NCBI RefSeq assembly: GCF_020179425.1
Contig: NZ_JAILYM010000004.1
Coordinates: 124,001-188,000 of the forward strand
DNA from: Novosphingobium percolationis
GTDB taxonomy: Bacteria > Pseudomonadota > Alphaproteobacteria > Sphingomonadales > Sphingomonadaceae
Length of the DNA stretch: 64,000 nt
Direction of reading: 5' to 3'
Both the position numbers and the translations under genes were made by a program. This document shows positions 17,597-28,023 of this stretch, piece by piece. The number at the start of each line of letters is the position of its first letter. Position 1 is the first letter of the stretch. The notes under the pieces are model-generated. The model was given only the letters and a program-made list of their open reading frames with translations, did not search any database and was not told the origin of the DNA.

Positions 17597-19447
17597 ATGA
17601 CCTTGCCTCTGCACAAGACCGCCACCGGACTGATCGCCCCGGCCCTCGCCTTCTCGCTTGGCTGTGCGGCACCCGCCGCCGCACAGATGAACCCGCTGTC
17701 GCCCGAAACGATGACGTCGATGGTCTCGGGCATGGACCCTGCGACGATCGCCGCCGCCGTGGCTGCGGCGAGCATGCAATCGGCCGCGAGCGCCGCGGCG
17801 GGCGGCGGCGGCACCACCAGCGGCGGCGTGCCGCTGCCAGCGGCATCGCTGCCCAGCACGGCCACGCAGGGCGTCGCGCAGGCAGCGCCGATGGACGTTG
17901 GTTCGGCCACCGTCATGCCCAAGGGGCCGCCGCTGTTCGACTACCGCGCCAACCTCGCCTCGCAGGCGTTCGGGTCGAACATGTTCACCGGCGCCTTCGC
18001 CCGCGCGACGGCGGCGCAGTTCAATCCCGAATACGTGGTCGGCGTGGGCGACCGGCTGGTGATCCGCCTGTGGGGCGCCTACAACTTCAACCAGATCCAG
18101 ACCGTCGATCCGCACGGCAACGTGTTCCTGCCCTCGATCGGGCCCGTGAACGTGCTGGGTGTGCGCAACAACCAGTTGCAGCAGATCGTCGAGCGCGCCG
18201 TCGCCCGCGCTTATCGCGCCAATGTCTACAGCTATGCCAGCATCGCCGATGCGCAGCCGGTGCGCGTGTTCGTGGGCGGCTTCGTGCGAAGGCCGGGGCT
18301 CTATGACGGCACCAGCATGGATTCGATCCTGCACTACCTTGATCTGGCTGGCGGCATCGATCCCGATCGCGGCTCGTTCATCCAGGTGCAGGTCAAGCGC
18401 GGCGAGCAAGTGCGCGCGCGGGTCAACCTCTACGAGTTCCTGTTCCGCGGGGTGATGCCGCAGGTGAACCTGTCGAACGGCGACGTGATCTTCGTGAGCC
18501 CGCGGCAGAACACGGTGACCGTGACCGGCCTTGCGGAGAACACCAACGTGTTCGAATTCCCCGCCGGTTCGCATACCACCACGGCCGATCTCGCGATGAT
18601 GGCGCGCCCGCTGGCGCAGGCCACCAACATGCGGATCACGCGCAACACGGGGCCGGTCAAGAATGTCGAATACTATTCGCTGACCGCCCCCACCGCGACC
18701 GAACTGGCCAATGGCGACGAAGTGGAGTTCACCGCCGACAAGAAGCCGGGCACGATCACCGTGCGTGTCGAAGGCGAGCACGACAGCGCGCAGGAATACG
18801 TGCTGCCCTATGGTTCGCACATGAGCGACCTGCTCAAGCAGATCCAGTTCTCCGACCGTTCGGCCCCGCAGAACATCCAGCTCTACCGCGCGAGCGTGCG
18901 CCAGCGGCAGAAGGACATGCTCGCCGCCTCGCTCAAGAGCCTCGAAGCCGCCGCGCTCAACGCGCGCTCGGGCACGAGCGAGGAAGCGCGCCTGCGCGCG
19001 CAGGAAGCCGACATGGTGCTGCGCTGGGTGGAACGCGCCAAGCAGGTCGATCCGACCGGCCAAGTGGTGCTGGCCGAAGGTGCCGCGCGCGACAACATGC
19101 TGCTCGAAAATGGCGACCGCCTGCGCGTGCCGGGCAAGGACAGCCTGGTGCTGGTGAGCGGCGAGGTGCTGTTCGCCAACGCCGTGACCTGGCGACCCGG
19201 CCAGCCGGTAATCGGCTATGTCCGCGAGGCTGGCGGCTATACGCAGAAGAGCAGCGCGCGCCGCATCGTGATCGCGCACCAGAACGGCAGCTATGACGAA
19301 GTGAAGGAATCCAGCCGCGAAATCGCGGCGGGCGACGAAGTGCTCGTTCTGCCCAAGGTCGATTCCAAATCCCGCCAGCTGTTCAAGGACCTGACCCAGA
19401 TCCTCTACCAGATCGCGGTCAGCGCAAGAGTGGTGCTCGCCCTATGA
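17597..19447 (+). CDS. kpsD: polysaccharide export protein KpsD (outer-membrane/periplasmic channel component)
   Basis: 616 residues. A signal peptide ends near APAAAQ (residue about 30). A low-complexity Ala/Gly-rich stretch follows, then the polysaccharide-export domain ([20 protein letters not shown], about 139-225) and at least two SLBB beta-grasp repeats (about 225-320 and 380-610), with a helical insertion at about 430-490. It belongs to the OPX group that guides the capsule through the periplasm and outer membrane. The E. coli KpsD is about 558 residues, so this one is slightly longer. There is no clean lipobox. It overlaps wecB by ATGA. Confidence 0.92.
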   Translation: MTLPLHKTATGLIAPALAFSLGCAAPAAAQMNPLSPETMTSMVSGMDPATIAAAVAAASMQSAASAAAGGGGTTSGGVPLPAASLPSTATQGVAQAAPMDVGSATVMPKGPPLFDYRANLASQAFGSNMFTGAFARATAAQFNPEYVVGVGDRLVIRLWGAYNFNQIQTVDPHGNVFLPSIGPVNVLGVRNNQLQQIVERAVARAYRANVYSYASIADAQPVRVFVGGFVRRPGLYDGTSMDSILHYLDLAGGIDPDRGSFIQVQVKRGEQVRARVNLYEFLFRGVMPQVNLSNGDVIFVSPRQNTVTVTGLAENTNVFEFPAGSHTTTADLAMMARPLAQATNMRITRNTGPVKNVEYYSLTAPTATELANGDEVEFTADKKPGTITVRVEGEHDSAQEYVLPYGSHMSDLLKQIQFSDRSAPQNIQLYRASVRQRQKDMLAASLKSLEAAALNARSGTSEEARLRAQEADMVLRWVERAKQVDPTGQVVLAEGAARDNMLLENGDRLRVPGKDSLVLVSGEVLFANAVTWRPGQPVIGYVREAGGYTQKSSARRIVIAHQNGSYDEVKESSREIAAGDEVLVLPKVDSKSRQLFKDLTQILYQIAVSARVVLAL

Positions 19448-20574
19448 CGAAGAAGGTTCTGACGGTTTTCGGAACGCGCCCCGAAGCGATCAAGATGGCG
19501 CCGCTGGTCAAGCACCTCGCCGCCGCCGACGGGTTCGATGCGCGCGTCTGCGTGACCGCGCAGCATCGGCAGATGCTCGACCAGGTGCTGCGCCTGTTCG
19601 ACATCGTGCCCGACTACGATCTCGACATCATGAAGCCCGGCCAGACGCTTTCGGGCATCACCAGCGAGATCCTGACCCGCATCGAAGGCCCGCTGAAGGA
19701 CTTCGCGCCCGATATCGTGCTGGTCCATGGCGATACCTCGACCACCTTCGCCACCACGCTGGCCGCCTATTACCAGCAGATCCCGGTCGGACATGTCGAG
19801 GCGGGCCTGCGCACGGGCGACCTCTATTCGCCCTGGCCGGAAGAGGCCAACCGCAAGCTGACCGGCGCGCTGGCGCGGCTGCACTTTGCCCCTACCACGC
19901 AATCGCAGGCAAACCTGCTGGCCGAGAACATCACAGCCGATGCGATCCACGTCACCGGCAACACGGTGATCGACGCGCTGCTGATGGTGAAGGCCAAACT
20001 GGAAGCCGACGAAGCGCTTTCATCAGAACTGGCGGCGCAATTTGCCTCCGTCCTGCGCGAGGGCGCGCGCCTGATCCTGATCACCGGCCACCGCCGCGAG
20101 AACTTCGGCGGCGGGTTCGAACGGATCTGCGCCGCAATCGCGGAACTGGCGGCGCGCTACCCGGACGCCGACTTCGTCTATCCGGTCCACCTCAACCCGA
20201 ACGTGCGCGATCCGGTCAACCGCATTCTGGCCGGGGTCGGCAACGTTCACCTGATCGAACCGCAAGACTACCTGCCGTTCGTATACCTGATGAATCGCAG
20301 TTACATAATTCTGACCGATTCCGGAGGTATTCAGGAGGAAGCGCCATCACTGGGCAAGCCTGTTCTGGTCATGCGCAACACGACCGAACGCCCAGAAGCA
20401 GTCGAGGCGGGGACCGTCAGACTTGTCGGCACCAGCATCGACCAAATCGTCGGCGGTGTTGCCGAACTGATGGACAGCAACATTAAATATCGCGACATGG
20501 CCTTTTCCCACAACCCTTATGGAGACGGTCGCGCTTGCGAACGGATTCATAAGGTGCTTGAGCATTGGGAATGA
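19444..20574 (+). CDS. wecB: UDP-N-acetylglucosamine 2-epimerase (non-hydrolysing)
   Basis: 376 residues with the full WecB pattern: [17 protein letters not shown] at the N-terminus, [60 protein letters not shown] and [20 protein letters not shown]. It forms UDP-ManNAc from UDP-GlcNAc in the cytoplasm. The following gene oxidises that product, so together they make UDP-ManNAcA, a likely building block of this capsule. The start overlaps the kpsD stop by four bases, tying the sugar-nucleotide genes to the exporter genes. Confidence 0.96.
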   Translation: MTKKVLTVFGTRPEAIKMAPLVKHLAAADGFDARVCVTAQHRQMLDQVLRLFDIVPDYDLDIMKPGQTLSGITSEILTRIEGPLKDFAPDIVLVHGDTSTTFATTLAAYYQQIPVGHVEAGLRTGDLYSPWPEEANRKLTGALARLHFAPTTQSQANLLAENITADAIHVTGNTVIDALLMVKAKLEADEALSSELAAQFASVLREGARLILITGHRRENFGGGFERICAAIAELAARYPDADFVYPVHLNPNVRDPVNRILAGVGNVHLIEPQDYLPFVYLMNRSYIILTDSGGIQEEAPSLGKPVLVMRNTTERPEAVEAGTVRLVGTSIDQIVGGVAELMDSNIKYRDMAFSHNPYGDGRACERIHKVLEHWE

Positions 20575-21890
20575 GGACCGCCACCATCAAGCAAGCCATG
20601 GCCGTGGCGCATGACCCCGGCCTATCTTTCAAACGCATTTCCGTCGTCGGGCTCGGCTATATCGGCCTGCCCACGGCGGCGGTGTTCGCCTCGCGCGGCG
20701 TCGAAGTGATCGGCGTGGACGTCAACGCCCATGCGGTAGAGACGATCAACAGCGGGCGCATCCACATCGTCGAGCCCGATCTCGACATGGTGGTTCATGC
20801 CGCGACCGTTGAAGGCAAGCTGCGCGCCACGCTGACGCCGGAACCTGCCGAAGCGTTCCTGATCGCCGTCCCCACCCCCTTCAAGAACGACCACGAACCC
20901 GATCTTTCCTATATCGAAGCTGCCGCCCGCGCGATCGCGCCGGTGCTGGAGGCAGGCAATCTCGTCGTGCTCGAATCCACGTCGCCGGTGGGCGCGACCG
21001 AGCAGATGGCCGCCTGGCTCGCCGCGGCCCGTCCCGATCTGACCTTCCCGCAGACCGCGGGCGAAGATTCCGACATCCGCGTGGCGTACTGCCCGGAACG
21101 CGTCCTGCCCGGCCACGTGCTGCGCGAACTGGTTGAAAACGACCGGGTAATCGGCGGCATGACGCCACGCTGCTCGCAGGCTGCCTGCGCGCTTTACGGC
21201 ACGTTCGTGCAGGGGGCCTGCGTGGTGACCAACGCACGCACCGCCGAAATGTGCAAGTTGACCGAAAACGCCTTCCGCGACGTCAACATCGCCTTCGCCA
21301 ACGAACTGTCGCTGATCTGCGACAAGCTGGACATCAGCGTGTGGGAGCTGATCGCGCTCGCCAACCGGCACCCGCGCGTCAACATCCTCCAGCCCGGTGC
21401 GGGCGTGGGGGGCCACTGCATCGCGGTCGACCCCTGGTTCATCGTCAACCGCACGCCCGACGAGGCGCGGCTGATCCACGCCGCGCGGCTGGTCAACGAT
21501 AGCAAGCCGCAGTGGGTGATCGGCAAAGTCGAAGCCGCTGTCGCAGCCGCCGCGCGCCGCAAGGGCTGTGCAGTTTCGGACGTGCGGATCGCGGCCTTCG
21601 GCCTCGCCTTCAAGCCCGACATCGACGACTTGCGCGAGAGTCCGGCGGTCGGGATCGTCGAGCAGCTGGCGACCAGCTTCCCCGGCCAGATCCTTGCGGT
21701 CGAGCCGAACATCGACGCGCTGCCGGCCAGGCTCGCTACGCGCGGCGTCGCGCTGGCCGACATGGCCGAAGCGCTGCGCACTGCCGACGTATGGGCGCTG
21801 CTGGTCGACCACAAGCCGTTCCGCGAGGCCGTTCCGACCCCGCGCGCGGGCGTCGAGATCATCGACACGCGCGGAATCTGGTCTGCCTGA
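20571..21890 (+). CDS. wecC: UDP-N-acetyl-D-mannosamine dehydrogenase
   Basis: 439 residues from the ATG at 20571 that overlaps the wecB stop; a TTG six bases earlier is also open. The Rossmann motif [18 protein letters not shown] (about 28-45) and the central catalytic block [18 protein letters not shown], where the cysteine of GGHC is the thiohemiacetal nucleophile, identify a UDP-sugar 6-dehydrogenase. The adjacent wecB makes ManNAc-type specificity the best call. The reaction is a double NAD-dependent oxidation of C6 to a carboxylate, giving UDP-ManNAcA. A second, TviB-like dehydrogenase lies far away at 48651-49937. Confidence 0.93.
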   Translation: MRTATIKQAMAVAHDPGLSFKRISVVGLGYIGLPTAAVFASRGVEVIGVDVNAHAVETINSGRIHIVEPDLDMVVHAATVEGKLRATLTPEPAEAFLIAVPTPFKNDHEPDLSYIEAAARAIAPVLEAGNLVVLESTSPVGATEQMAAWLAAARPDLTFPQTAGEDSDIRVAYCPERVLPGHVLRELVENDRVIGGMTPRCSQAACALYGTFVQGACVVTNARTAEMCKLTENAFRDVNIAFANELSLICDKLDISVWELIALANRHPRVNILQPGAGVGGHCIAVDPWFIVNRTPDEARLIHAARLVNDSKPQWVIGKVEAAVAAAARRKGCAVSDVRIAAFGLAFKPDIDDLRESPAVGIVEQLATSFPGQILAVEPNIDALPARLATRGVALADMAEALRTADVWALLVDHKPFREAVPTPRAGVEIIDTRGIWSA

Positions 21891-21943
21891 CCCGCTGCCC
21901 GATCCGACACCCGGCCCTTTCGCGACCATCATCCTGTGAGCCG

Positions 21944-24900
21944 ATGACCGACACTCTCCCCGACAGCGACACCCGCAGCCACCCCATCCCGGCGGACCGC
22001 ATCAGCGAACTCTATCGGGGCGAAGTCGCCTCGGACGAGGCGAGCGAAGTGGCGCGCGAGCGCATCCACTGGATGTGTTCGCACGCGCGGGGCGAGACCG
22101 TGCTCGACATCGGTTGCAGCCAGGGCATCGCCGCCATCCTGCTGGCGCGCGAAGGTTTCGTGGTGACGGGCGTGGACGCGCACCCCGACGCCATCGCCTA
22201 TGCCACCGAGGCAACCATGCGCGAGGCGGCGGCGGTGGCAGCGCGGCTCACGTGGCTGCAGCGCGATCTTTACGAGTTGCCGCAGGACCTGCTGGCCGAC
22301 ACGGTGGTACTGGGCGAAGTGATCGAACACCAGGCGGTGCCCGAACGCTTCCTGCTGGCGGCGCGGCGGCATCTGGCGCCGGGCGGCACGATTGTGCTGA
22401 CTACCCCATTCGGTCTGCACCCCCACGAAGACCACAAGGCGACGCTGCTGCCGCGCGACGTGGTGCGCATGGCCGAAGCCATCGGGCTGGCGGTGGACGA
22501 AATCGACGTGGTCGACGGCTACATCCGCATGATCGCGCGCGATGGCGAAAAGGCCCCGCGCAACGACGAGGACCTGCTGCGCGTGACGTCATCGGGCGCG
22601 CTCGCGGCGCAGGAGCGGCACTACGCGTTGATGGCGAAGAGAGGGGCCGCGCTCGAGGCGCGAACACGCGAAATCGCCAAGCACACCGCCACCATCGCAT
22701 CGCTGCGTGGCGGCTCGGACGCGCAGAAGAAGGCGCTTGCGGAACTCGAGACCGAACTGGCGAAGGCGCGCCGCCAACTGGCCGAGACGCGCGCCGCCGA
22801 CGAACGCGCCATCGCCGAACTGACCGCCAATGGCGAGCGGTTGCGTGGCGATCTGGCGAAGGCGCGCAAGACCGGCGAGGACCTGGCCGAGCGGCTGGAA
22901 GTCCATCGCGACAAGCTGACAGCACGGCTTGACGCGATGCGCGAGGAACTGGGCGGCAAGCTCGAAGCCGCGCGCGACACGCTCGTGCGCGTGCGTGGCA
23001 AGCTCAGTGAAAAGCTTGAGGCCGCGCGCGAGGAGCTGAAGCTGGCGCGCGAGACGAACGAGCGGCTGGCCGCGAACGTCGCGCGGGCCGAAGCCGACCT
23101 GACCCAAAGCCATGCCGAGACTGCTGCCGCGCGCGCCGAACTGGCCGAGACGCAGGCCGCGCGGGCGGGCCTGGAAGACCACATCGACGATCTGACACGC
23201 CTGGTGGCGACGCTGCGCGAAAACCTTGCGACGCAGGACGCAGCCTACCTGCGCAAGCGCGAGGAGCAGCGCAAGCGCATCGCCGACGCCAATGCCGAGC
23301 GCAAGGCGCTGCAGAAACGGCTCGCCACGCGCGAGGCCGAACTGACCGCTGCACTCGCCGAAGCACAGGCGCAGCTGCAGCACGAACGGCGCGCGGCGCT
23401 GGTCCAACAGCGCGGGCACCAGCGCGTGCAGGCCGCCTACGAGCGGCAGGCCGCCGCGCTGAAGCAGACGGTCGGGTTCCAGCTGGGCGACCTGCTGGTC
23501 AAGGGCTTCCGTTCCCCCGGCGCGATCGCAAAGCTGCCCGGCCAGCTGATCGCGCTGCGCCGCGAGGACGTGAAGCGCAAGCGCACGCGCGGCGCCAAGC
23601 TGGTGGCGGCGCTAGGGGGCAAGGACTTCTCGCGCCTGATCGAGCGATTCGAGGCTGAAGGATACGACGCCGCCGTCGCCATGATCGAGGCGCTGGATCT
23701 GGTGCCGGTCGCCCGCGCCAATGCCTATACCGCGCTGGCGCGTCACCTTCAGGCGGGCGACCCGGCCCGCTGCGCGCAGGCCGCGCGGATCGCGCAGGAC
23801 GCCGACCCGCAGCCTTGGCGCGCGAAGTGGCTGGCCTTCCGCCTGTTCGACGCGGGCGAACTGCTCGAACCCGCGCGGCTGCTGCGCGAACTGCCGGATG
23901 ACAACGCGCTCAGCGCCTCTGAAGAAGCGCGTTCGGCGCAGATCCACGCGCTGGCCGACTTGTTCGAACTGAAGCCCGACCTGCCGATCACGCCATCGAC
24001 GCGCTACAGCCCCAAGCCGCGTTCGCTGCTCTATGTTGCGGCCAGCGCAATGCCCTATCACATCAGCGGCTACACCACGCGCACCGCCGCGCTGCTCAGC
24101 GCAATCGCGGCCTCGGGCGTGGAACTGACCGCCGCGACACGCCCCGGCTATCCGTGGGACCGGCCCGACACCAAGGGCGCCGCGCGGGAAACACGGACGC
24201 TGGTCGATGGCGTGGAATACCGCCACTTCCGCCAGCCCGCGCAGAGCCTGCCGCTCGACGTCTATCTCGAACGTGCGGCGGCGGCGATCGCGCGGTTGGC
24301 CGTGGAGAAGCGCGTCGGCGCGATCCAGGCTGCGTCGAACCACGTCAACGCGCTGCCCGCGCTGATCGCGGCGCGGCAGGTGGGCGTGCCGTTCCACTAC
24401 GAGATGCGCGGGCTGTGGGAAATGAGCCGCGCTTCGAACGTCGAGGGTTTCGAGGAAAGCGAACGCTATCGCCTCGGGCTAGATCTGGAAGCCTTCGCCG
24501 CACGGCAGGCTGACCGGGTCTATGCGATCTCGCAACCGCTGGCCGAATTCCTGACGCGCGAATGGGGCATCGCGCGCAATCGCATTGCGGTACTGCCCAA
24601 TGGCATCGACAGCGCCGCCTTCGCCGCGATCTCCCCTTCGCGCCCGGCGCGCTTCACCATCGGCTATGCCGGTGCGCTGGTGGGCTACGAAGGGCTGGAC
24701 CTGCTGCTCGATGCGATCGCCGCGTTGCGTGGTGAGGGCAAGGACATCGCGCTGTCCCTGATCGGCGATGGCGCGGCGCGCGAAGCGCTCGAAGCGCAGG
24801 CGCAGGCCCTGGGCCTTGGTAGCGCGGTCGAGTTCGCGGGCAAGCTGGCCCCGGCGCAGGCGCGCGCGCGGATCGCGCAAATGTCGCTGGTCTGCCTGCC

Positions 24901-26971
24901 GCGCCGCCCCGACAAGGTGTGCGAGCTGGTGCCGCCGATCAAGCTGGTCGAGGCGATGGCACTGGGCGTGCCACTGGTGGTGCCCGATCTCGCAGCCTTC
25001 CGCTCCGAAGCCGAGGACGGCGTAACCGCGCGGTTCTTCCGTGCAGGCGATGGCGCCGATCTCGCCCGCGCCATCGCGGCGGTATTCGACGATCCCGCCA
25101 GTGCAGCCGCCATGGCGGAAACAGCGCGCACGCGCGCGCTCGAACAGCGCGACTGGGGCGCGGCGGCGGCGCTGGTGTTGTCCAACCTTGGTGGGCCGCG
25201 CGAGGATTCCGCAGGCAAGACCGGCACCCAGGACCGATCCCCAGAGCAGGAGGCACCCGGCGCTCTGTCGCTCACCGGACTGCTGCTCGACCCGCAGCGG
25301 ACGACGGATTTCGTCGCCCGGGAAGGGGCGGCAGGCATCGTCGCGCTGATCGACAAGGAGCGCACGCTGTCGGGCAAGGCCCGCGCGCTTGAACTGATCC
25401 GCGTGGGCCGCACGTTGAGCGATGCAGGGCTGAGCGCGGCGGACGTGGCGCTGGCCGACGAAGCGCTGGCGACCGACCGCAGCGTGGCGGTGCTGATCAG
25501 TGCCTATGGCGCGTTCGAGCGCGCGGGCGTGTTCGAGCGCACCGCCGCCATCCTTGCCGAACTCAATGCCCATCCGCACGTGATCGCCAACCAGAACGAC
25601 CGGCAGCGGGTGGAAAAGCTGAAAGGCGGGCTCGCCCACCAGCTTTCGATGCTCGACCTGATCGAAGAAAGCCGCGAACGCGCGTTCGAGCCGGTCGGCA
25701 ATCGCATCTGCTACATGCTGCACAACAGCCTGCCCTATTCCTCGGGTGGCTACGCCACGCGCACGCACGGCGTGGCGACGGGCCTGCGCGACAACGGCTT
25801 CGACGTGGTGGCGATGACGCGCCCCGGCTTCCCGCACGATGTCGTGACGGGGCTCGAAGGGCAGGACGTGCCGCAGGTCGATGTGATCGACGGCATTCCC
25901 TATCGCCGCACGTTCGAGCCGCGCCGAAGTGCGCTGAAGTACGTGAACTATGTCCCCGAAGCGGCGCGCGTGCTGGAGGAACAGTACCGCGAGCTGCGCC
26001 CGGCCATGGTCATGTCGGCATCGAACCACGTCGTCGCGCTGCCCGCGCTGATCGCGTGTCGGCGCCTTGGCATTCCCTTCGTGTACGAAGTGCGCGGCTT
26101 CTGGGAAGTAACCAAGATGTCCCGCGAGGACGACTATGGCGAGACCGCCGCCTACAAGCTGCAGAGCCTGCTCGAAGCGGCGGTGTGCAAGGCCGCTGAC
26201 CATGTCTTCACGCTGACCGAGCCGATGCGCGAGGAACTGGCCGAGCGCGGGGTCGATGCCGGGCTGATCGACATCCTGCCCAATTCCTGCGATCCCGAAC
26301 GCTTCCTGCCGCGCGCCCGCGATGGCCAGCTGGCAGCGGAGCTGGGCATTCCCGATGGCACGCCGGTGATCGGCTATGTCGGCACCTTCGTGGATTACGA
26401 AGGGCTGGAGGATCTGGCGCGCGCCTGCGGGTTGCTCAAGCAGCGCGGGCAGGACTTCCGCCTGCTGCTGGTCGGCAACGAGAATACGTCGGGCAACGAC
26501 ACGGGACCGATCACGCAGATGATCGCCGAAGCGGCCGACGAATCAGGCTTCTCCGACTGGCTGATCATGCCCGGCCGCGTGCCGCACGAGGTGGTCGGGC
26601 GCTACTACTCGCTGCTCGACGTCTGCCCGTTCCCGCGCAAGCCCTGGCCGGTGTGCGAGATGGTCTCGCCGATGAAGCCATTGGAAGCGCTGGCCATGGA
26701 AAAGGCGGTGGTGGTCTCCAGCGTGCGCGCGCTGGTGGAGATGATCGCCGACGGCAAGACCGGGCTGGTGTTCGAAAAGGGCAATATCGAAAGCCTGGCC
26801 GACACGCTGCAACACGCGATGACCTCGCCCGACCTGCGCGCGGAACTTGGCCGCAACGGTCGCGCCTGGGTGCAGGACGCGCGCACATGGCGTGCGGTCG
26901 GGGCCAAGGCCGCAGGGCTGCTGGCCGACTACGTCACCCCGGTGGCGCCTGATGTGGAGCTGGCGCAATGA
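21944..26971 (+). CDS. methyltransferase / coiled coil / double GT4 glycosyltransferase, probable capsule polymerase with built-in ruler
   Basis: 1675 residues from the ATG at 21944; the open frame upstream is the shadow of wecC. Domains: a class I SAM-dependent methyltransferase (about 1-205; motif I VLDIGCSQG at 53-61, then VTGVDAHPDA and VVLGEVIEH); a continuous highly charged coiled coil (about 215-510, rich in Ala, Glu, Lys and Arg); a helical TPR-like segment (about 540-690); a GT4 glycosyltransferase (about 693-1085, with SGYTTRTAAL, VLPNGIDSAAF, CELVPPIKLVEAMALG); a second helical segment (about 1100-1245); and a second GT4 (about 1253-1665, SGGYATRTHG, ILPNSCDPERF, CEMVSPMKPLEAMA). 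The two GT modules are clearly paralogous. In E. coli O9a, WbdD (methyltransferase plus coiled-coil ruler) and WbdA (two GT4 sites) are separate; here comparable parts are fused. That role is inference; the sugars added are unknown. Confidence 0.85.
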   Translation: MTDTLPDSDTRSHPIPADRISELYRGEVASDEASEVARERIHWMCSHARGETVLDIGCSQGIAAILLAREGFVVTGVDAHPDAIAYATEATMREAAAVAARLTWLQRDLYELPQDLLADTVVLGEVIEHQAVPERFLLAARRHLAPGGTIVLTTPFGLHPHEDHKATLLPRDVVRMAEAIGLAVDEIDVVDGYIRMIARDGEKAPRNDEDLLRVTSSGALAAQERHYALMAKRGAALEARTREIAKHTATIASLRGGSDAQKKALAELETELAKARRQLAETRAADERAIAELTANGERLRGDLAKARKTGEDLAERLEVHRDKLTARLDAMREELGGKLEAARDTLVRVRGKLSEKLEAAREELKLARETNERLAANVARAEADLTQSHAETAAARAELAETQAARAGLEDHIDDLTRLVATLRENLATQDAAYLRKREEQRKRIADANAERKALQKRLATREAELTAALAEAQAQLQHERRAALVQQRGHQRVQAAYERQAAALKQTVGFQLGDLLVKGFRSPGAIAKLPGQLIALRREDVKRKRTRGAKLVAALGGKDFSRLIERFEAEGYDAAVAMIEALDLVPVARANAYTALARHLQAGDPARCAQAARIAQDADPQPWRAKWLAFRLFDAGELLEPARLLRELPDDNALSASEEARSAQIHALADLFELKPDLPITPSTRYSPKPRSLLYVAASAMPYHISGYTTRTAALLSAIAASGVELTAATRPGYPWDRPDTKGAARETRTLVDGVEYRHFRQPAQSLPLDVYLERAAAAIARLAVEKRVGAIQAASNHVNALPALIAARQVGVPFHYEMRGLWEMSRASNVEGFEESERYRLGLDLEAFAARQADRVYAISQPLAEFLTREWGIARNRIAVLPNGIDSAAFAAISPSRPARFTIGYAGALVGYEGLDLLLDAIAALRGEGKDIALSLIGDGAAREALEAQAQALGLGSAVEFAGKLAPAQARARIAQMSLVCLPRRPDKVCELVPPIKLVEAMALGVPLVVPDLAAFRSEAEDGVTARFFRAGDGADLARAIAAVFDDPASAAAMAETARTRALEQRDWGAAAALVLSNLGGPREDSAGKTGTQDRSPEQEAPGALSLTGLLLDPQRTTDFVAREGAAGIVALIDKERTLSGKARALELIRVGRTLSDAGLSAADVALADEALATDRSVAVLISAYGAFERAGVFERTAAILAELNAHPHVIANQNDRQRVEKLKGGLAHQLSMLDLIEESRERAFEPVGNRICYMLHNSLPYSSGGYATRTHGVATGLRDNGFDVVAMTRPGFPHDVVTGLEGQDVPQVDVIDGIPYRRTFEPRRSALKYVNYVPEAARVLEEQYRELRPAMVMSASNHVVALPALIACRRLGIPFVYEVRGFWEVTKMSREDDYGETAAYKLQSLLEAAVCKAADHVFTLTEPMREELAERGVDAGLIDILPNSCDPERFLPRARDGQLAAELGIPDGTPVIGYVGTFVDYEGLEDLARACGLLKQRGQDFRLLLVGNENTSGNDTGPITQMIAEAADESGFSDWLIMPGRVPHEVVGRYYSLLDVCPFPRKPWPVCEMVSPMKPLEALAMEKAVVVSSVRALVEMIADGKTGLVFEKGNIESLADTLQHAMTSPDLRAELGRNGRAWVQDARTWRAVGAKAAGLLADYVTPVAPDVELAQ

Positions 26972-28023
26972 CGATCGATCTCGAAAAGAAGGACAGTGTC
27001 GAGGACAGTCCGCGCTTCCTGCGCTATCTGCGCGCGCGCTTCTCGCAACTGACGCCGGGCGATCACAAGCTGGTGTTCTCCGTCGGAGGCCTGAAAGTCC
27101 ATTTCAAGGCGCGCATCGTCGAAAAGCCGACGCAGCTGCTGTTCACCTTCCACGGCGCAGTCAACCGCGACACGCGGCACAAGATCCCGTTCAACGGCTT
27201 CTTTCCAGGGCTGGCAAACACGAACCAGGTCGCGCTCAGCGATCCGTCGCTCGCCGTGTCGCCCGATTTCCGCATCGGCTGGTTCGCCGGGCACCGGGGT
27301 TTCGATACACAGTACCACCTGCGCGGCGCGCTGCGCACCATCACCAAGGCGCTGGGCGGCGACCGGACGATCTATTTCGGAACGTCGGGCGGCGGCTTTG
27401 CGGCACTCTACTACTCGTTCTTCGCGCCCAAGGCCGTCACGCTGGTGTTCAATCCGCAGACGAACATCCCGGCCTATCACAGTACGCTGGTGACCCCCTA
27501 TCGCGAGGCCTGCTGGCCCGATCTCAAGTCCAACGACCAGCTTGCCGACGTGACCTGCACCAATCTTCCCGAACTTTACGCAACGGGCTTCCGCAACACG
27601 ATCGTCTATTGCCAGGCGATGGGCGACCGGCATCACGCGACCACGCACATGCTGCCCTTCCTCGGCGCGCTGGCCGGGCAATCACGCTCGCGCCGGGTCC
27701 TGCTGCACAGCGATTTCACCGGCAATCACGGCCATGTGAGCGACCATGCGGCCTACCTCCAATGGGCGCGCGCGATCGCCGCCAGCCCGACCGACGAGCC
27801 CAAGGACCTGCTGGACACTTGGCACGCCATTCGTCGCAAGGGCGGTCCGGTGCCCGCCCGCCCCGCCCCAGCGCCGCGCCCGGCCAGGGCTCCGGCCCTT
27901 GCGGCTGCCTCGGCCCCGGCCCCGGCTGCCGTGGCGCGCGCCGCCGAGCCGCAGAGGGGCTTCCGGGCCGAAGACATCGCGCTCGCCGAACGATTGCGAG
28001 CCCATCGGGAGGCGCAACGATGA
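26968..28023 (+). CDS. alpha/beta-hydrolase-like protein of the capsule operon (putative esterase/acyltransferase)
   Basis: 351 residues, ATGA overlap with the giant glycosyltransferase gene. The sequence has an N-terminal beta region, LLFTFHGAVNR (a possible oxyanion-hole strand, about 57-67), the nucleophile elbow YFGTSGGGFAAL with Ser140, and a histidine-rich GNHGHVSDHAAY near 240-252 that could supply the catalytic histidine. That is the layout of a serine hydrolase, somewhat like Asp2-type accessory enzymes. The C-terminal 60 residues are a Pro/Ala-rich linker (about 288-325) ending in a short amphipathic helix, which may bind a partner. No signal peptide is seen, so it should act in the cytoplasm, perhaps adding or removing acyl groups on the polysaccharide. 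I do not recognise a named family. Confidence 0.6.
   Translation: MTIDLEKKDSVEDSPRFLRYLRARFSQLTPGDHKLVFSVGGLKVHFKARIVEKPTQLLFTFHGAVNRDTRHKIPFNGFFPGLANTNQVALSDPSLAVSPDFRIGWFAGHRGFDTQYHLRGALRTITKALGGDRTIYFGTSGGGFAALYYSFFAPKAVTLVFNPQTNIPAYHSTLVTPYREACWPDLKSNDQLADVTCTNLPELYATGFRNTIVYCQAMGDRHHATTHMLPFLGALAGQSRSRRVLLHSDFTGNHGHVSDHAAYLQWARAIAASPTDEPKDLLDTWHAIRRKGGPVPARPAPAPRPARAPALAAASAPAPAAVARAAEPQRGFRAEDIALAERLRAHREAQR

Noticed and set aside
21512..21943. upstream part of the frame leading into the giant capsule protein
   Set aside because: It overlaps the last third of wecC in another frame and has no homology; the methyltransferase begins at the ATG at 21944.
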